Shown: piece by piece, positions 26,056-35,956 of the stretch
How positions within the stretch are numbered: the first letter of the stretch is position 1
Layout: each line of letters begins with the position of its first letter
Origin: Streptococcus ruminantium
GTDB taxonomy: Bacteria; Bacillota; Bacilli; Lactobacillales; Streptococcaceae
DNA: 64,000 nt
Direction: 5' to 3'
NCBI RefSeq assembly: GCF_003609975.1
Contig: NZ_AP018400.1
Span: 1,872,501-1,936,500 of the forward strand
Translations under genes and position numbers: made by a program
Notes under the pieces: generated by a model
What the model saw: only the letters and a program-made list of their open reading frames with translations
Databases searched by the model: none
Told to the model about the DNA's origin: nothing

Positions 26056-26092
26056 TGAAAAAACCAGCAGACTCGAGTTTCTACTGGCTTTT
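26056..26092 (-). terminator. Terminator after rpmH
   Basis: On the minus strand AGCCAGTAG pairs with CTGCTGG around an ACTCGAGT-containing loop, then TTTTTT follows. Confidence 0.8.
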
Positions 26093-26105
26093 CTTTTATT
26101 TTTTC

Positions 26106-26243
26106 TTATGCTACTGTAAGAACTTTGCGTCCCTTACGGCGACGAGCTGCTAACACGCGACGACCATTTTTAGTTGCCATACGGCTACGGAAACCATGTT
26201 TGCGTGCGCGACGGATTTTACTTGGTTGAAAAGTACGTTTCAC
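26106..26243 (-). CDS. rpmH: 50S ribosomal protein L34
   Basis: This 45-residue basic protein starts at GTG 26243, 8 bases after GAGGAGG, and reads [18 protein letters not shown], then [15 protein letters not shown]. It ends VLTVA, one residue longer than the common 44. Unlike many Firmicutes it is not next to dnaA and rnpA here; khpB and yidC lie upstream in the opposite order along the same strand. Confidence 0.97.
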
Positions 26244-26317
26244 AATGAATACCTCCTCTTAGATTCTTGTATTCGTTTAGCCGGCTAGTTTTGATCAGTT
26301 ACTAAACATACCAAACT

Positions 26318-26346
26318 ATTTTATATAAATTCCAATCATTTGTCAA
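26318..26346 (-). promoter_or_regulatory. rpmH promoter
   Basis: Minus-strand TTGACA (26341-26346), 17-base spacer and TAAAAT (26318-26323), about 70 bases before the L34 start. Confidence 0.8.
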
Positions 26347-26387
26347 GCCATTCTGACCTGTTTTCGGGAAGAATCAGAAAATCACTG

Positions 26388-26412
26388 AAAAAAGAGGACT
26401 AGCCTCTTTTTA
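26388..26412 (-). terminator. Terminator after khpB
   Basis: Minus-strand AAAGAGG-CTAGT-CCTCTTTTTT; it begins at the khpB stop codon itself. Confidence 0.88.
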
Positions 26413-27393
26413 ATCGTGATTCCCTTCAATGTCTACAACCACATAACGATTTGGTTCGCTACCTTCTGAATAGCTAGTCAAACCATCCATTTTCGAGATA
26501 ATTCGATGGATAATCTTACGCTCGCTACTTGACATCGGATCGGTATGATAAGCTTCTTGCTCCGCCAATACTCGTTCTGCCAATTTCTGCGCATAACCTT
26601 GAAGAACTTCCGCGCGGTGTTCAACATAGTCATTCACATTGATAGTAATATAGAAGTTGCGCTCATAGCGATTGTATAGGAAGTTTTGTGCCAGAAGCTG
26701 CATGGCTTTCAAAACCTTTCCATGGTAGCCGATTACTCGACCTGGCTCATTCGTATCCACTTGGATATTGATTGTACGTCGATTATGGTTCGTCTCAATG
26801 CTCGCCTCAACATCCATATCATCCAAAATTTCTTGTATATAGGCAGACACTTCTGAAACGACTTGCTCAATATCATACTGTGGTTCAAGTTTAATATCCA
26901 AGTCAGCAAAGCCATCCGTTCTTTCCGCAGAAACAGCTTCTTGCTCATTCCGTGTAGATAGGCTCGCTGTGTCAGATGCATCTTCAGACAAAATTTCCAT
27001 ACGACCAGTTTCTTCCAAGATTGCTGCCGCTTCTTTTTTATTTTTCAGAATCTGTTCCTTGATGCCATCATCTAACATTTGACCTGACTTTTCAAATTCC
27101 TTAACGGCCGCAACCACCTTCCCCAGATCAATAGTCGCTTCTGATACACTCTTAACCGGTTCATTGAGTTCGTTAATCTCGCTTGGAACTCCACGAACCG
27201 CTTTTTGGTTGGCCTTGACGACCGTTGTTTTGTTAATGACATCAATATCTACAACAGCTGGCTTTTTACCAAAACCGAAAAAGCCTTTTTTCTCACGCGC
27301 TACTACGGTAATATGAGCTTTCTTTCGAGGAATATTCAGCTCCACCAAGCCATTCTGGATGGCTTCTTCAACAGTTGCTCCTGTAAATTTCAT
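26410..27393 (-). CDS. khpB: KhpB/Jag/EloR RNA-binding protein
   Basis: In pneumococcus KhpB binds RNA with KhpA and tunes cell elongation. The 327-residue protein has an N-terminal Jag domain (MKFTGATVEEAIQNGL, KKGFFGFGKKPAVVDI), a linker with acidic stretches (about 75-175), a KH-like domain with GRVIGYHGKVLKAMQLLAQN and an R3H domain (SSERKIIHRIISKM...). The ATG at 27393 follows GGAGAG. It lies 20 bases after yidC in the usual rnpA-yidC-khpB order. Confidence 0.94.
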   Translation of the reverse strand: MKFTGATVEEAIQNGLVELNIPRKKAHITVVAREKKGFFGFGKKPAVVDIDVINKTTVVKANQKAVRGVPSEINELNEPVKSVSEATIDLGKVVAAVKEFEKSGQMLDDGIKEQILKNKKEAAAILEETGRMEILSEDASDTASLSTRNEQEAVSAERTDGFADLDIKLEPQYDIEQVVSEVSAYIQEILDDMDVEASIETNHNRRTINIQVDTNEPGRVIGYHGKVLKAMQLLAQNFLYNRYERNFYITINVNDYVEHRAEVLQGYAQKLAERVLAEQEAYHTDPMSSSERKIIHRIISKMDGLTSYSEGSEPNRYVVVDIEGNHD

Positions 27394-27412
27394 CTTCTCT
27401 CTCCTAGTTATC

Positions 27413-28228
27413 CTATTTCTTTTTCTGTGCTTTCTTTTGCGCCCGTCGAATCTTAGCCTGACGCTCTTTTTCTGCATTGATTTTAGCTTGGCGCTCTGCG
27501 ATAATTTTGAAAGGATTATTGAACACCAAGGTCTGAGCTACTTGATAAGCATTTGATACCGTCCAATACAAGGACACCCCACTAGCTGCTGGAAGGGCAA
27601 AGAAAAATATCATGACAGGCATGGCATACGTCATAACAGTCATAGCCATATTTTTCTCAATAGCCGCTTTGTTGGTCAACCATGAACTGAGGAAAGTAAA
27701 TCCCGCAGCAAGGATTGGTAAAATGAAGAATGCATCCGGCTCTCCGAGATTCAACCAGAGGAACTGCCCTACTTTCAAAGCCTCTACACGGGTGAGAGCT
27801 TGAAAGAGTGCCAGTAAGATTGGCATTTGAATGAAGAGCGGAATCAGGGAAGACTTCATGCTGACGCCATTCTCCTTATAGAGAGCTTGTGTCGCTTCAT
27901 AAAGCTGCTGGCGACTTTCCATATCCTTCCCAGCATATTGCTCTTGCAATTTCTTGAGCTGAGGTTGGAGTTCCTGCATTTTCCGTGAGGAGTTCATCTG
28001 GATTTGGAATAATGGCAATAAAAGAGTTCGCATCAAAACCGTAAAAAGAACAATCCCAATTCCAATCTGACCGTTAATTGACAGGAATTGAATAACACTG
28101 GCAAACCAATAAATCAATCTGTCCCACGCATCTGTAGACTGACTCGTCACCGGTCCCGTTCCACCGCAGGCAGTTAAAACGAGTAAGGAGGCACAAAGCA
28201 AGCCCACCCACTTAATTTTCTTTTTCAA
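27413..28228 (-). CDS. yidC: YidC membrane insertase (lipoprotein form)
   Basis: YidC inserts membrane proteins with or after SecYEG. The 271-residue protein has a lipobox LLVLTACGG, five membrane helices and a basic C-terminal tail ([13 protein letters not shown]) that binds ribosomes. The overlap with the rnpA end (28212-28228) shows coupling. Length and the [12 protein letters not shown] loop with its helical hairpin are typical of YidC1/OxaA1. Confidence 0.94.
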   Translation of the reverse strand: MKKKIKWVGLLCASLLVLTACGGTGPVTSQSTDAWDRLIYWFASVIQFLSINGQIGIGIVLFTVLMRTLLLPLFQIQMNSSRKMQELQPQLKKLQEQYAGKDMESRQQLYEATQALYKENGVSMKSSLIPLFIQMPILLALFQALTRVEALKVGQFLWLNLGEPDAFFILPILAAGFTFLSSWLTNKAAIEKNMAMTVMTYAMPVMIFFFALPAASGVSLYWTVSNAYQVAQTLVFNNPFKIIAERQAKINAEKERQAKIRRAQKKAQKKK

Positions 28229-28571
28229 TCACAACACCTTCCTGGTATAGTTTAGCTAGTTTCAAAACATGGATAAGGTTTTTTTTGATGTCTTGATAAG
28301 ACAACTCCTCCACGCCCTTTCTGGCAATGATAACAAAGTCAGCCGCTACCAACTGATGCTGACACTCAATTAAGACATGGCGAAGTCTTCGTTTAATCCG
28401 ATTTCGTATGACAGCGTTTCCTAATTTCTTACTGACAGACAATCCAACTCGGAAATGATCCTGCTTTTTGGATAAGCTATAGACTACAAACTTCCTATTT
28501 GCTATATTATTTCCTTTTGTGAAAATGTCGTTAAAATCTCGTTCACGCTTGACACGATAGCTTTTTTTCAA
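28212..28571 (-). CDS. rnpA: Ribonuclease P protein component
   Basis: This 119-residue basic protein assists RNase P RNA in tRNA 5' maturation. It has [30 protein letters not shown] and the signature [12 protein letters not shown]. It is the first gene of rnpA-yidC-khpB. Confidence 0.96.
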   Translation of the reverse strand: MKKSYRVKRERDFNDIFTKGNNIANRKFVVYSLSKKQDHFRVGLSVSKKLGNAVIRNRIKRRLRHVLIECQHQLVAADFVIIARKGVEELSYQDIKKNLIHVLKLAKLYQEGVVIEKEN

Positions 28572-29100
28572 ACTGCCACTCCATCTTTCAAAATTACTTC
28601 TATTATACCATAAAATTCAAAAAAGCCAATAAACATACCGTTTATAGACTTTTTAACCTTGATTTGTCCTTCAGCTCATTCCAACCGAATCAAGACAAAT
28701 TCTAAATCAATTCTACTAAGTTCCTTTTTACAACAAACAACCAATCAAATGTTTGAACACCATAGATAGCTATAAAATGAAACTCTTTTAAAAAATGATT
28801 TCCTCTAATGTTAACTTTCCAATAATCCATGGCTTATAAACCCTAGTACAATCTAGTAATATTTATGTTGCACTAAATTCATTGTTCTTACCACTCACTA
28901 GACAACAATAAGGAGTTCCCCCAGCCTCTACCTGTTTTCCACCTAGATCAACTCAGAATTTTACTTCTAAAATTGGACGGAAGAACCTGTTGACAAGAGA
29001 TTAAGTTGGGGGAATTCACTTGCGCAAATAAAATAAATCAGATTGACCCATTTACAAAAACAAAGTGACTATGGGGCATTTTATTAGTGTCTTAAAGTTA
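28572..29100. other. Gene-free region with a spaced inverted repeat
   Basis: No supported open frame is seen. GAGTTCCCCCAGC (28914-28926) and GTTGGGGGAATTC (29005-29017) are near-perfect inverted copies 78 bases apart and may be the ends of a small non-coding element. The first 60 bases hold the rnpA promoter region. Confidence 0.4.
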
Positions 29101-29646
29101 CTAAGGTGTATAAATTTTTCGATTTTTTAACATTCCCCAAAAATAATAGGCCAAACCGAAATCCATCAGACCATGGAGAGCAGAACCAAACCCTACCAAA
29201 GCAAGCATAGTCAGCCAATACGAAAGATTGGTCTGCCCAGTCGCAGTCAGAGCCATGACCGCTACATACTCCCCTAGTCCATGAATAATATTGAGACCAA
29301 GTCCTAATAAAAGAAAATGGCTGGTATCCATCAAATTCGGAAATCGCTTGACTAATACGGCTCCCAAGCTAAGAAAAATAACATGGGTCAAGGCACGAAA
29401 AACAATGACGATCGGAAAACCTGCTAAAAAGAAACCTAAGGTGGATCCTAGAGCCACAAAAATGGCTGTAACAGGAGAAATAAACATCGCGATAAAAAGT
29501 GGAACGTGACTGGCAAGAGTGTAGGATGCTGGACCAATAATTACTTTAATTGGCATCATCAAGGGAATTAAAATAGCAAAAGCTGTTAAAAGAGCACTGA
29601 GGGACAGCTGCTTAACTGGACTTTTAGACTTTTTTCTTTTTGGCAT
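29101..29646 (-). CDS. niaX: ECF-transporter S component for niacin
   Basis: The 181-residue protein has about six membrane helices and a basic N-terminus (MPKRKKSKSPVKQLS) followed by ALLTAFAILIPLM, typical of energy-coupling-factor S components. It lies downstream of niaR with a NiaR-like operator between, which identifies niacin as the likely substrate. It would share the general EcfAAT module encoded elsewhere. Confidence 0.85.
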   Translation of the reverse strand: MPKRKKSKSPVKQLSLSALLTAFAILIPLMMPIKVIIGPASYTLASHVPLFIAMFISPVTAIFVALGSTLGFFLAGFPIVIVFRALTHVIFLSLGAVLVKRFPNLMDTSHFLLLGLGLNIIHGLGEYVAVMALTATGQTNLSYWLTMLALVGFGSALHGLMDFGLAYYFWGMLKNRKIYTP

Positions 29647-29695
29647 AATAAAACCTCGCTTTCTATTTCCAATAAATGGATTATAAACGAAAAAA

Positions 29696-29719
29696 CTACA
29701 CGTGTCAAGACACTTGTAG
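29696..29719. promoter_or_regulatory. Likely NiaR operator, also hairpin
   Basis: CTACACGTGTC-AA-GACACTTGTAG is a 24-base near-perfect palindrome between niaR and niaX. TACA and TGTA ends around a GTGTC/GACAC core fit niacin-repressor sites. Flanking AAAAA and TTTTT mean it can also end niaR transcription. Confidence 0.7.
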
Positions 29720-29725
29720 TTTTTC

Positions 29726-30250
29726 TTAATCTTCTAGCAAAATCCCTGCCTCTCTTAGCTCATTTAAAATATCTTGATAAGCTTGGACAGAAGGAAAGCA
29801 GACGGTGTGGGTATGCACACCATTTGTCAAATGACTCAGCAGAGCCTCCTCATGATGACTCAAAGCCTCTAAAAAACGGTCTCTATCTTTCAGACTTGTA
29901 ATATTCAACTTACCAGTCAACAGACCATAAATAGGATGCTCAATTTCCACATCCAAAACCTGAGCTCCTCCCATCAGTAGAATAGTCAACTCCTTTTCAA
30001 CATCTTCTGGACCATGCTGACAGGCTATCTTTCTAATATAGGATCCCTCAGTAGCAACGAGGCAGGATTGCATTAGATAGCCCCTTGGAGTCGCTAAAAT
30101 AGACTCCCCTTCTGCTCGTAATAAGGCTACATCTCCCACAATGACTTGACGGCTAACTTCAAGCCATTTTGCTAGGTAACTCGCAGAAATCGGATGACAA
30201 TTTTCTTTTAAAACAGATAAAATTTTCTTTCGCCGATCAGTGGCTTTCAT
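29726..30250 (-). CDS. niaR: NiaR, niacin-responsive repressor
   Basis: NiaR represses niacin salvage and uptake genes when niacin is present. The 174-residue protein has an N-terminal helix-turn-helix (YLAKWLEVSRQVIVGDVALLR, about 24-44) and a C-terminal 3H domain with the conserved histidines in VEIEHPIYG, LSHLTNG and VHTHTV. It lies directly upstream of niaX. Confidence 0.92.
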   Translation of the reverse strand: MKATDRRKKILSVLKENCHPISASYLAKWLEVSRQVIVGDVALLRAEGESILATPRGYLMQSCLVATEGSYIRKIACQHGPEDVEKELTILLMGGAQVLDVEIEHPIYGLLTGKLNITSLKDRDRFLEALSHHEEALLSHLTNGVHTHTVCFPSVQAYQDILNELREAGILLED

Positions 30251-30423
30251 ATACTCTTCCTTCCTTAAACTTTTTTCTATTATATCAAATTTCTGGATAA
30301 TTGGTCACTGGTAAAATCTATTACTTACCCCTGCATATCCAAATAAATATACATCCTAAAAAGTTTGCCTCACTTTTTACATTTATGTTATACTGATACA
30401 GTCTATGTACAAAGGAGAAAAAC

Positions 30424-30918
30424 ATGGAAATTTGGAATGCCTACACAGCAGATGGTCGACTGACTGATCAGATTCTAACGCGTGGAAAAGCCATTCCCAA
30501 GAACATCTATCATCTGGTTGTCGAGTGTATCATCCGCCACACTGACGGTAGTATCCTCTTTATGAAACGCTCCAATCTCAAACTTTCTTATCCTGATTAT
30601 TTTGAAGCAACAGCAGGAGGTTCAGCTTTAGCTGGAGAAATAGCAGAGCAGGCCATCCTGCGAGAGGTCTACGAAGAAACGGGAATTATTCTTACAATCA
30701 ATCAGCTTCACCACCATACACATTTTGTTGCCCATGACGACCAGTGTCTCTTTCACTGCTATTGGGCTGAAACGGATGGGGACAAATCCACAATCCGCCT
30801 CCAAGCAGGAGAAACTAGTGATTTTGTCTGGGTCAACCAAAAAGATTTGAAAGATTTTCTAGAAAAAGAGCTTGTTATTCCTAGACAGAAAGTATATGTA
30901 GAAAAATTATTCTTATAA
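30424..30918 (+). CDS. Nudix hydrolase, IPP-isomerase-like
   Basis: The 164-residue protein begins MEIWNAYTADGRLTDQIL and has a Nudix box GGSALAGE...REVYEETGI (about 65-87). The N-terminal pattern resembles the IDI/YfcD subgroup, whose substrates are mostly unknown. It has its own promoter (TATACT at 30389) and an AAGGAG ribosome site, and is one of the few plus-strand genes here. Confidence 0.85.
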   Translation: MEIWNAYTADGRLTDQILTRGKAIPKNIYHLVVECIIRHTDGSILFMKRSNLKLSYPDYFEATAGGSALAGEIAEQAILREVYEETGIILTINQLHHHTHFVAHDDQCLFHCYWAETDGDKSTIRLQAGETSDFVWVNQKDLKDFLEKELVIPRQKVYVEKLFL

Positions 30919-30990
30919 AGGTAAATATCCCAATACCTATACCATCATCCAGCATAGATGCAAAAAAAGTTTAATGTGATAGAGTAACTT

Positions 30991-33120
30991 TTATTCATTC
31001 AAGTACTTCCTAAGTTGTTCTTGCTTAACTGTTCTCAATCCCCAAAAATCAGAGATTAGCATCATTATAAATACCAAAACAAATAGAAAGGCCATATTAG
31101 AGAATGTCCATAAAGTCGTAAAATAAGAGAAATATGTCGTTTTACTCAAATAAAGCCAATGCGCTAAAAAGACCATTACAATCGCTCCAACAAAAGACAA
31201 AGAAAACAAAATCATGTTATCAAAGAAAATTATTGAGAATATATGAAACCTTTTGTATCCCAAGCTGTACAAAATAGCTAGTTCTTTTGACCTATTATTT
31301 ACATGCCCCTTATTTAAAAAAGCTATTATCAATCCCATAACCAACGATATTACCGTAGAACCCATAATGAGATTTTTTACTAATTGATGGTATATATTAC
31401 TTAATGATCCTGATTGAATTTCGTATTGAGAAGTAAGTTGATATTTTGGAAATATTTTTTCTAACTCTTTTGTTACTGTCTTCAAATTTCCTGATATTTT
31501 TATAACTACTCCATCCTTTCCGGTACCGACAGATTTTACATACTGCTCATAGCTACTGATAATCCCTTGGCTTGCCGCAGATGTTTCAGGGGTGAGTGAC
31601 AATATTGTTTTATGATGTTCATATGATTCAGGCTTTAGAAAATGTTCGAGACTAGATTCTTCAAAATAGCTTGAGTAAATGACATATTCCGAACTCAGCG
31701 TATTTTGATATTTAGTCTGGTAAACACCACTAATTCTCATAACTTCTTTTTTTACATCATTGGAGTAAATATTTATAGTATTTAAGCTAACCTCTTTTCC
31801 AATCACGTTCTGAAAATCCTCATTGTTCATTTGTTGCAGTACAAAAGTATCCGGAACAAGGATTTCTTCAGTATTATCTTCAGGATACGAACCTGCTACT
31901 AAGACGATATTGGCATAATTATAGTCTTTCATGTAACTCTTTGGCACATTAAGTTTACGCATGCTAAACGAAACGTTGGAGACTTTGTTCCATCCATAAT
32001 TAAATTTTCTTAAAGTATTGGAAAAATCTTTCTCAGAGTAGGTTAAAGATAAGCTATTGAAACCTTTATTATAATTTGAGTTAACACCATGTCTATATAG
32101 AACCACATCATCAACTCCATCAATCTCTCTAATCGTTTTGATATCACTGTCTGAAAATCCTATCCTTGCCCCATCATAAGGACTTTGAATATTCTTTTTA
32201 TTGTATTCTTCTATCGTCTCAGTATTAAGCTGTTGGGTTGACATTACAATTACTTTATCACTAATTCCATTAAAAATTTTTTCAAAATTAAGCGTTGAAG
32301 CAGATCTATATGCTGTGAACCCCATAATAAAAAGAAAAATGATAACCATCATAGGAATTCCAAGAAAAAGTTGTTTTTTGAGGGTTCGTAAAAATTTGCT
32401 TTTAACATACCGCATTACAAATTTAAATGGGATTCTACTTTTTTCAGTTTCCTCTTCATATTCTCCAGATATATCGCCACTGTCTTTTATTGTTTTCACA
32501 GCCTTTCCATCTAATTCATATATAACATCCGCTAAATTAGCCAGTTCTTTATCATGAGTTATATAAAAAATCAAGATACCTTTTTTACTTAATTTTTTCA
32601 AATATTCGAACACTCGGCTACTTGTTAGTCCATCCAGATTTCCAGTAGGCTCGTCTAATAGCAATATTCTCGGGTTCTTTATCGCGGCACGTGCTAACGC
32701 AACTCTTTGTTTTTGACCTCCACTCAATTCAGAAATGTAACTTGATCCGAGTTCGGAGATATCCAAATCATTCATTATGGATTCAATCTCCACTTCTTTA
32801 GCATTGCTCCCTAGCTGCAAATTTTCAAAAACTGTAAAATCCTCTAAGAGTTTGTAGTCCTGAAATACGAGACCTATTTCTGACTCTCTAAGAGTTGCCC
32901 ATTCGTTTGCACTATACTCTTTTGCATTCGTGCCAAATAATATATACTCCCCTTCATAGTCTTGGTCTAATCCAAATAATATATTAAATAGAGTTGTTTT
33001 ACCTGATCCACTTTCCCCGATCAAGGAAAAAATCTTATTTTTCCCCTCAATATCTAAACTGAGGGAGTTAAAAATGGACTTATCCCTATATTTTTTACAA
33101 ATATTTAAAAGTTTTATCAT
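30991..33120 (-). CDS. Fused ABC ATPase-FtsX/MacB-type permease
   Basis: This 709-residue protein joins an ABC ATPase (Walker A GESGSGKTTLF, signature LSGGQKQR, Walker B ILLLDEPTGNLD) to one FtsX-like permease with a helix near residue 265, a large extracytoplasmic region (about 290-570) and three C-terminal helices. Such single-chain transporters act in peptide efflux, immunity or envelope-stress relief. I use ATG 33120 (MIKLLNICKKY). It is the last gene of a three-gene unit behind a secreted peptide, so immunity or export for that peptide is likely. Confidence 0.8.
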   Translation of the reverse strand: MIKLLNICKKYRDKSIFNSLSLDIEGKNKIFSLIGESGSGKTTLFNILFGLDQDYEGEYILFGTNAKEYSANEWATLRESEIGLVFQDYKLLEDFTVFENLQLGSNAKEVEIESIMNDLDISELGSSYISELSGGQKQRVALARAAIKNPRILLLDEPTGNLDGLTSSRVFEYLKKLSKKGILIFYITHDKELANLADVIYELDGKAVKTIKDSGDISGEYEEETEKSRIPFKFVMRYVKSKFLRTLKKQLFLGIPMMVIIFLFIMGFTAYRSASTLNFEKIFNGISDKVIVMSTQQLNTETIEEYNKKNIQSPYDGARIGFSDSDIKTIREIDGVDDVVLYRHGVNSNYNKGFNSLSLTYSEKDFSNTLRKFNYGWNKVSNVSFSMRKLNVPKSYMKDYNYANIVLVAGSYPEDNTEEILVPDTFVLQQMNNEDFQNVIGKEVSLNTINIYSNDVKKEVMRISGVYQTKYQNTLSSEYVIYSSYFEESSLEHFLKPESYEHHKTILSLTPETSAASQGIISSYEQYVKSVGTGKDGVVIKISGNLKTVTKELEKIFPKYQLTSQYEIQSGSLSNIYHQLVKNLIMGSTVISLVMGLIIAFLNKGHVNNRSKELAILYSLGYKRFHIFSIIFFDNMILFSLSFVGAIVMVFLAHWLYLSKTTYFSYFTTLWTFSNMAFLFVLVFIMMLISDFWGLRTVKQEQLRKYLNE

Positions 33121-33243
33121 ACTGTTTTTTCCCATTTCTAGCATCTTCTCAACAAAAATTACACTTTGGAAGACTAGCCCAAAATATGTTCAAGATTTAT
33201 GTATTTACTATCTTTTTGAACCTCTAAAAAAGCTCAATAACAC

Positions 33244-33281
33244 AAATTGAGGTACACTGGAAAATTGATGCACCTCAATTT
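33244..33281 (-). terminator. Hairpin between secreted-peptide gene and ABC gene, possible attenuator
   Basis: AAATTGAGGT and ACCTCAATTT form a perfect 10-bp stem 18 bases apart. On the minus strand the T-run after it is weak (TTTGTGTT), so it may only reduce read-through, letting the peptide be made in excess over the transporter. Confidence 0.55.
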
Positions 33282-33346
33282 TTTAGGTTGTAATAGTTTG
33301 GCATAGCTAATATCAATTGGAATTTTTATTCATTGTAACACGCTAT

Positions 33347-33682
33347 TTAAGGCTTAAACCAAGGTGTGTGCCAATATCGAGAATTGATAATCACTTGCCC
33401 CTGTCTATCTAAACCTGGTTGTCCCCAAAAGCTATTCGCAGCTGACTGATGAGGCCCCAAAGTGTGATTACTGTGCCCAATCCATTGCCCAGTAGCACGA
33501 ACTACTCTCAAAGTAAAATGCCCAGTTTCACCAAAGGCGTTTGTCGTTCCTACTTCTGATACTCCATTAAAATCGAACTGAAAACTGGATGTCCAACTAC
33601 CTTGTGCAGCAAATACAGAGCCGCTACAAAATAAGAATACCACAGATAAAGATAGGATAGCGAGCAAACGAACTTTTTTCAA
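33347..33682 (-). CDS. Secreted peptide, possibly lactococcin 972-like bacteriocin
   Basis: The 111-residue product has a signal peptide (MKKVRLLAILSLSVVFLF..., predicted cut after VFA at about residue 25). The mature part starts AQGSWTSSFQFDFNG and has HFTLRVVRATGQWIGHSN and a Trp-rich end SRYWHTPWFKP. Small size, export by signal peptide, a GxW start and an adjacent large membrane/ABC partner are features of lactococcin 972-type loci, but the match is by pattern only. It could also be a non-toxic secreted peptide. Confidence 0.55.
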   Translation of the reverse strand: MKKVRLLAILSLSVVFLFCSGSVFAAQGSWTSSFQFDFNGVSEVGTTNAFGETGHFTLRVVRATGQWIGHSNHTLGPHQSAANSFWGQPGLDRQGQVIINSRYWHTPWFKP

Positions 33683-33757
33683 CGTAACAATTATCCTCCT
33701 TTTTATAACCCAATTTTTTCTAAGTAATCAAATAAATGTCATCATTTAAAGGAATGA

Positions 33758-34201
33758 CTACTCCGAACTAAATAACAATTTCTCCTTATCACGATTTTCG
33801 ATATCAAGATAATCAGTGGAGCGAGAACTTGTTTTAACGATAATATTCTCACCGCTAATCAAATATATATTTTTTATCTTACTCCCAACATCGCCAATTA
33901 TGATTCTCGATAATTTCAAATCAACTGCATCGTCCTTAAAAATAGACTTGGTTTTCATAAAGTATAAGTAAACATCATTTCCTGTTTGTTTAGCTTGATA
34001 ATTTGAAACTCGTTCAAAATTACTGATATTAGCTGTCCCTGAAATCGAAAAGTCTCCTTTGATCGGCGAAACAGTTATACCCTGTAGCTCTTCTAAGGGA
34101 ATAATTACCCGAGTACTATCTTGGTATAGTTTCCATCCTACATAACTTCCAAATAACATTACAACCCCAAAAACGAATAAAAAAACTTTTTTTCTAGCCA
34201 T
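33758..34201 (-). CDS. Membrane-anchored small protein, unknown function
   Basis: This 147-residue protein has one N-terminal membrane helix (about 5-24) and an extracytoplasmic beta-rich domain (ITVSPIKGDFSISGTANISN; IKNIYLISGENIIVKT). I recognise no family. It is 75 bases upstream of the secreted peptide gene on the same strand and probably begins that operon. It could be an immunity or adaptor protein. Confidence 0.6.
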   Translation of the reverse strand: MARKKVFLFVFGVVMLFGSYVGWKLYQDSTRVIIPLEELQGITVSPIKGDFSISGTANISNFERVSNYQAKQTGNDVYLYFMKTKSIFKDDAVDLKLSRIIIGDVGSKIKNIYLISGENIIVKTSSRSTDYLDIENRDKEKLLFSSE

Positions 34202-34291
34202 GAAGCCCCCTTTTTTCTGGTCTTTTGGAAATTATGCCGCCCACATTTGTATCCGTTTGCATTATAGCACTTCCCCCAAAAAAGTCAATTT

Positions 34292-34338
34292 CTACAGATT
34301 GTTACAGACGATAAATCCGCAGTCATTCGACAGCGGAT
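34292..34338. terminator. Hairpin downstream of gltX
   Basis: AAATCCGC and GCGGATTT arms around CAGTCATTCGACA form the stem. The T-run is best on the plus strand; on the minus strand it is short. Confidence 0.6.
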
Positions 34339-34346
34339 TTTTTATA

Positions 34347-35801
34347 CTATAAATTATTCAACATATTGTCAATATGTTGGATAGATTTTTCACGACCGAG
34401 TAGGTAAATCGTATTTGGTAATTCTGGACCGTGCATTTCACCTGAAACAGCAATACGGATTGGCATAAAGAGATTCTTTCCCTTGATACCTGTCTCTTTT
34501 TGAACGGCTTTGATTTGTGGGAAGATGTTATTTGGTTGGAACTCCTCATCTGTCATTGCCACTAATTTTTCTTTGAGTGCCTTCAGAACAGTCGGTACTG
34601 TTTCTGCTGACATCACCTCTTTTTCAGCTTCTGTTAAATCTGGAAAATCAGAGAAGAAAAGATTTGTCAAAGGAAGGATCTCATCTGCTGAGGACATCTG
34701 TGGCTTGTAGAGCTCCACCAATTTTTCTGCTTTATCCGTCAAACGATTCGCCGCTTCTAAGAATGGCTTAGTCAAACTGAAAATGGTCTCCAAGTCAGCC
34801 TTCTTCATGTACTCATTTCCCATCCAAGCTAACTTCTTCGGATCAAAGGAGGCTGGTGATTTGCTCAAGCGTTTTTCATCAAAGAGTTGAATAATCTCTT
34901 CTTTTGAGAAAATTTCTTCTTCACCACCGGGAGTCCAGCCCAAAAGTGTGATAAAGTTAAAGATGGCTTCTGGAAGGTAGCCTTTCTTGCGATAGTCTTC
35001 AATAAAAGCAAGAGTATTAGTGTCACGTTTAGACAATTTTTTACCTGTCGCAGAATTGATAATCAAGGTCATGTGTCCAAATTCTGGTGCTTCCCAGCCC
35101 AGTGCTTCATAGACCATGAGCTGTTTTGGTGTGTTGGCGATATGGTCATCCCCACGGATAACATGTGAGATTTCCATGAGATGGTCATCAACTACCACGG
35201 CAAAGTTATAAGTTGGATAACCATCGCGTTTCTGGATAACCCAATCACCACCGATGTTCCCACCTTCAAACTCAATCTCCCCTTTAACCATGTCATTCCA
35301 CTTGTAGATACCAGTTTCATTGACTGCCAAACGAACAGTTGGAACAATCCCCGCTGCCTCACGCTCTGCAATGTAAGCCGCTTTCTCATCTGCTGACATA
35401 CCTAAGTACTCATTAACATAGCGAGGAGTTTCACCGGCAGCTTCTTGGCGTTCGCGCTCTGCCGCTAACTCTTCTTCTGTCACATAAGACTTATAAGCTT
35501 TTCCTGAAGTCAATAGCTCATCAATGTATTGTTGGTAAATATCTAAACGCTCTGATTGACGATAGTTTTCATGCGTTTCTGGACTTTCATCCCAGTCAAT
35601 CCCCAACCAACGTAAATTGTCAAGCTGAGAACGCTCTCCGTCCTCTACGTGACGCTTACGGTCAGTATCTTCAATACGAATGATAAACGTACCACCATAA
35701 TGACGGGCAAATAGGTAATTAAATAAGGCTGTACGGGCATTTCCTATGTGTAAAAGTCCTGTTGGACTAGGTGCGTAACGCACACGAATTGGTTTTGACA
35801 T
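34347..35801 (-). CDS. gltX: Glutamyl-tRNA synthetase
   Basis: GltX charges tRNA-Glu and, in Firmicutes, also tRNA-Gln before amidation. The 484-residue protein has the class I motifs [16 protein letters not shown] (HIGH) and KKLSKRDTN (KMSKS), with a standard C-terminal anticodon-binding domain. The start [15 protein letters not shown] matches the family. Confidence 0.97.
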   Translation of the reverse strand: MSKPIRVRYAPSPTGLLHIGNARTALFNYLFARHYGGTFIIRIEDTDRKRHVEDGERSQLDNLRWLGIDWDESPETHENYRQSERLDIYQQYIDELLTSGKAYKSYVTEEELAAERERQEAAGETPRYVNEYLGMSADEKAAYIAEREAAGIVPTVRLAVNETGIYKWNDMVKGEIEFEGGNIGGDWVIQKRDGYPTYNFAVVVDDHLMEISHVIRGDDHIANTPKQLMVYEALGWEAPEFGHMTLIINSATGKKLSKRDTNTLAFIEDYRKKGYLPEAIFNFITLLGWTPGGEEEIFSKEEIIQLFDEKRLSKSPASFDPKKLAWMGNEYMKKADLETIFSLTKPFLEAANRLTDKAEKLVELYKPQMSSADEILPLTNLFFSDFPDLTEAEKEVMSAETVPTVLKALKEKLVAMTDEEFQPNNIFPQIKAVQKETGIKGKNLFMPIRIAVSGEMHGPELPNTIYLLGREKSIQHIDNMLNNL

Positions 35802-35956
35802 AACTTACTCCGTTATAAAAATTTTACATTGCTTCTATTATAGCACTAAATTAAAAAAAAGAAAGCCGACTATGCTTTTTTAACCATAGAACGGCTATTC
35901 TTTCTGGTGGAGCTTTTTTGAAAACCAGCAGCTACAAAAATCAGGGCAGTGATAGG

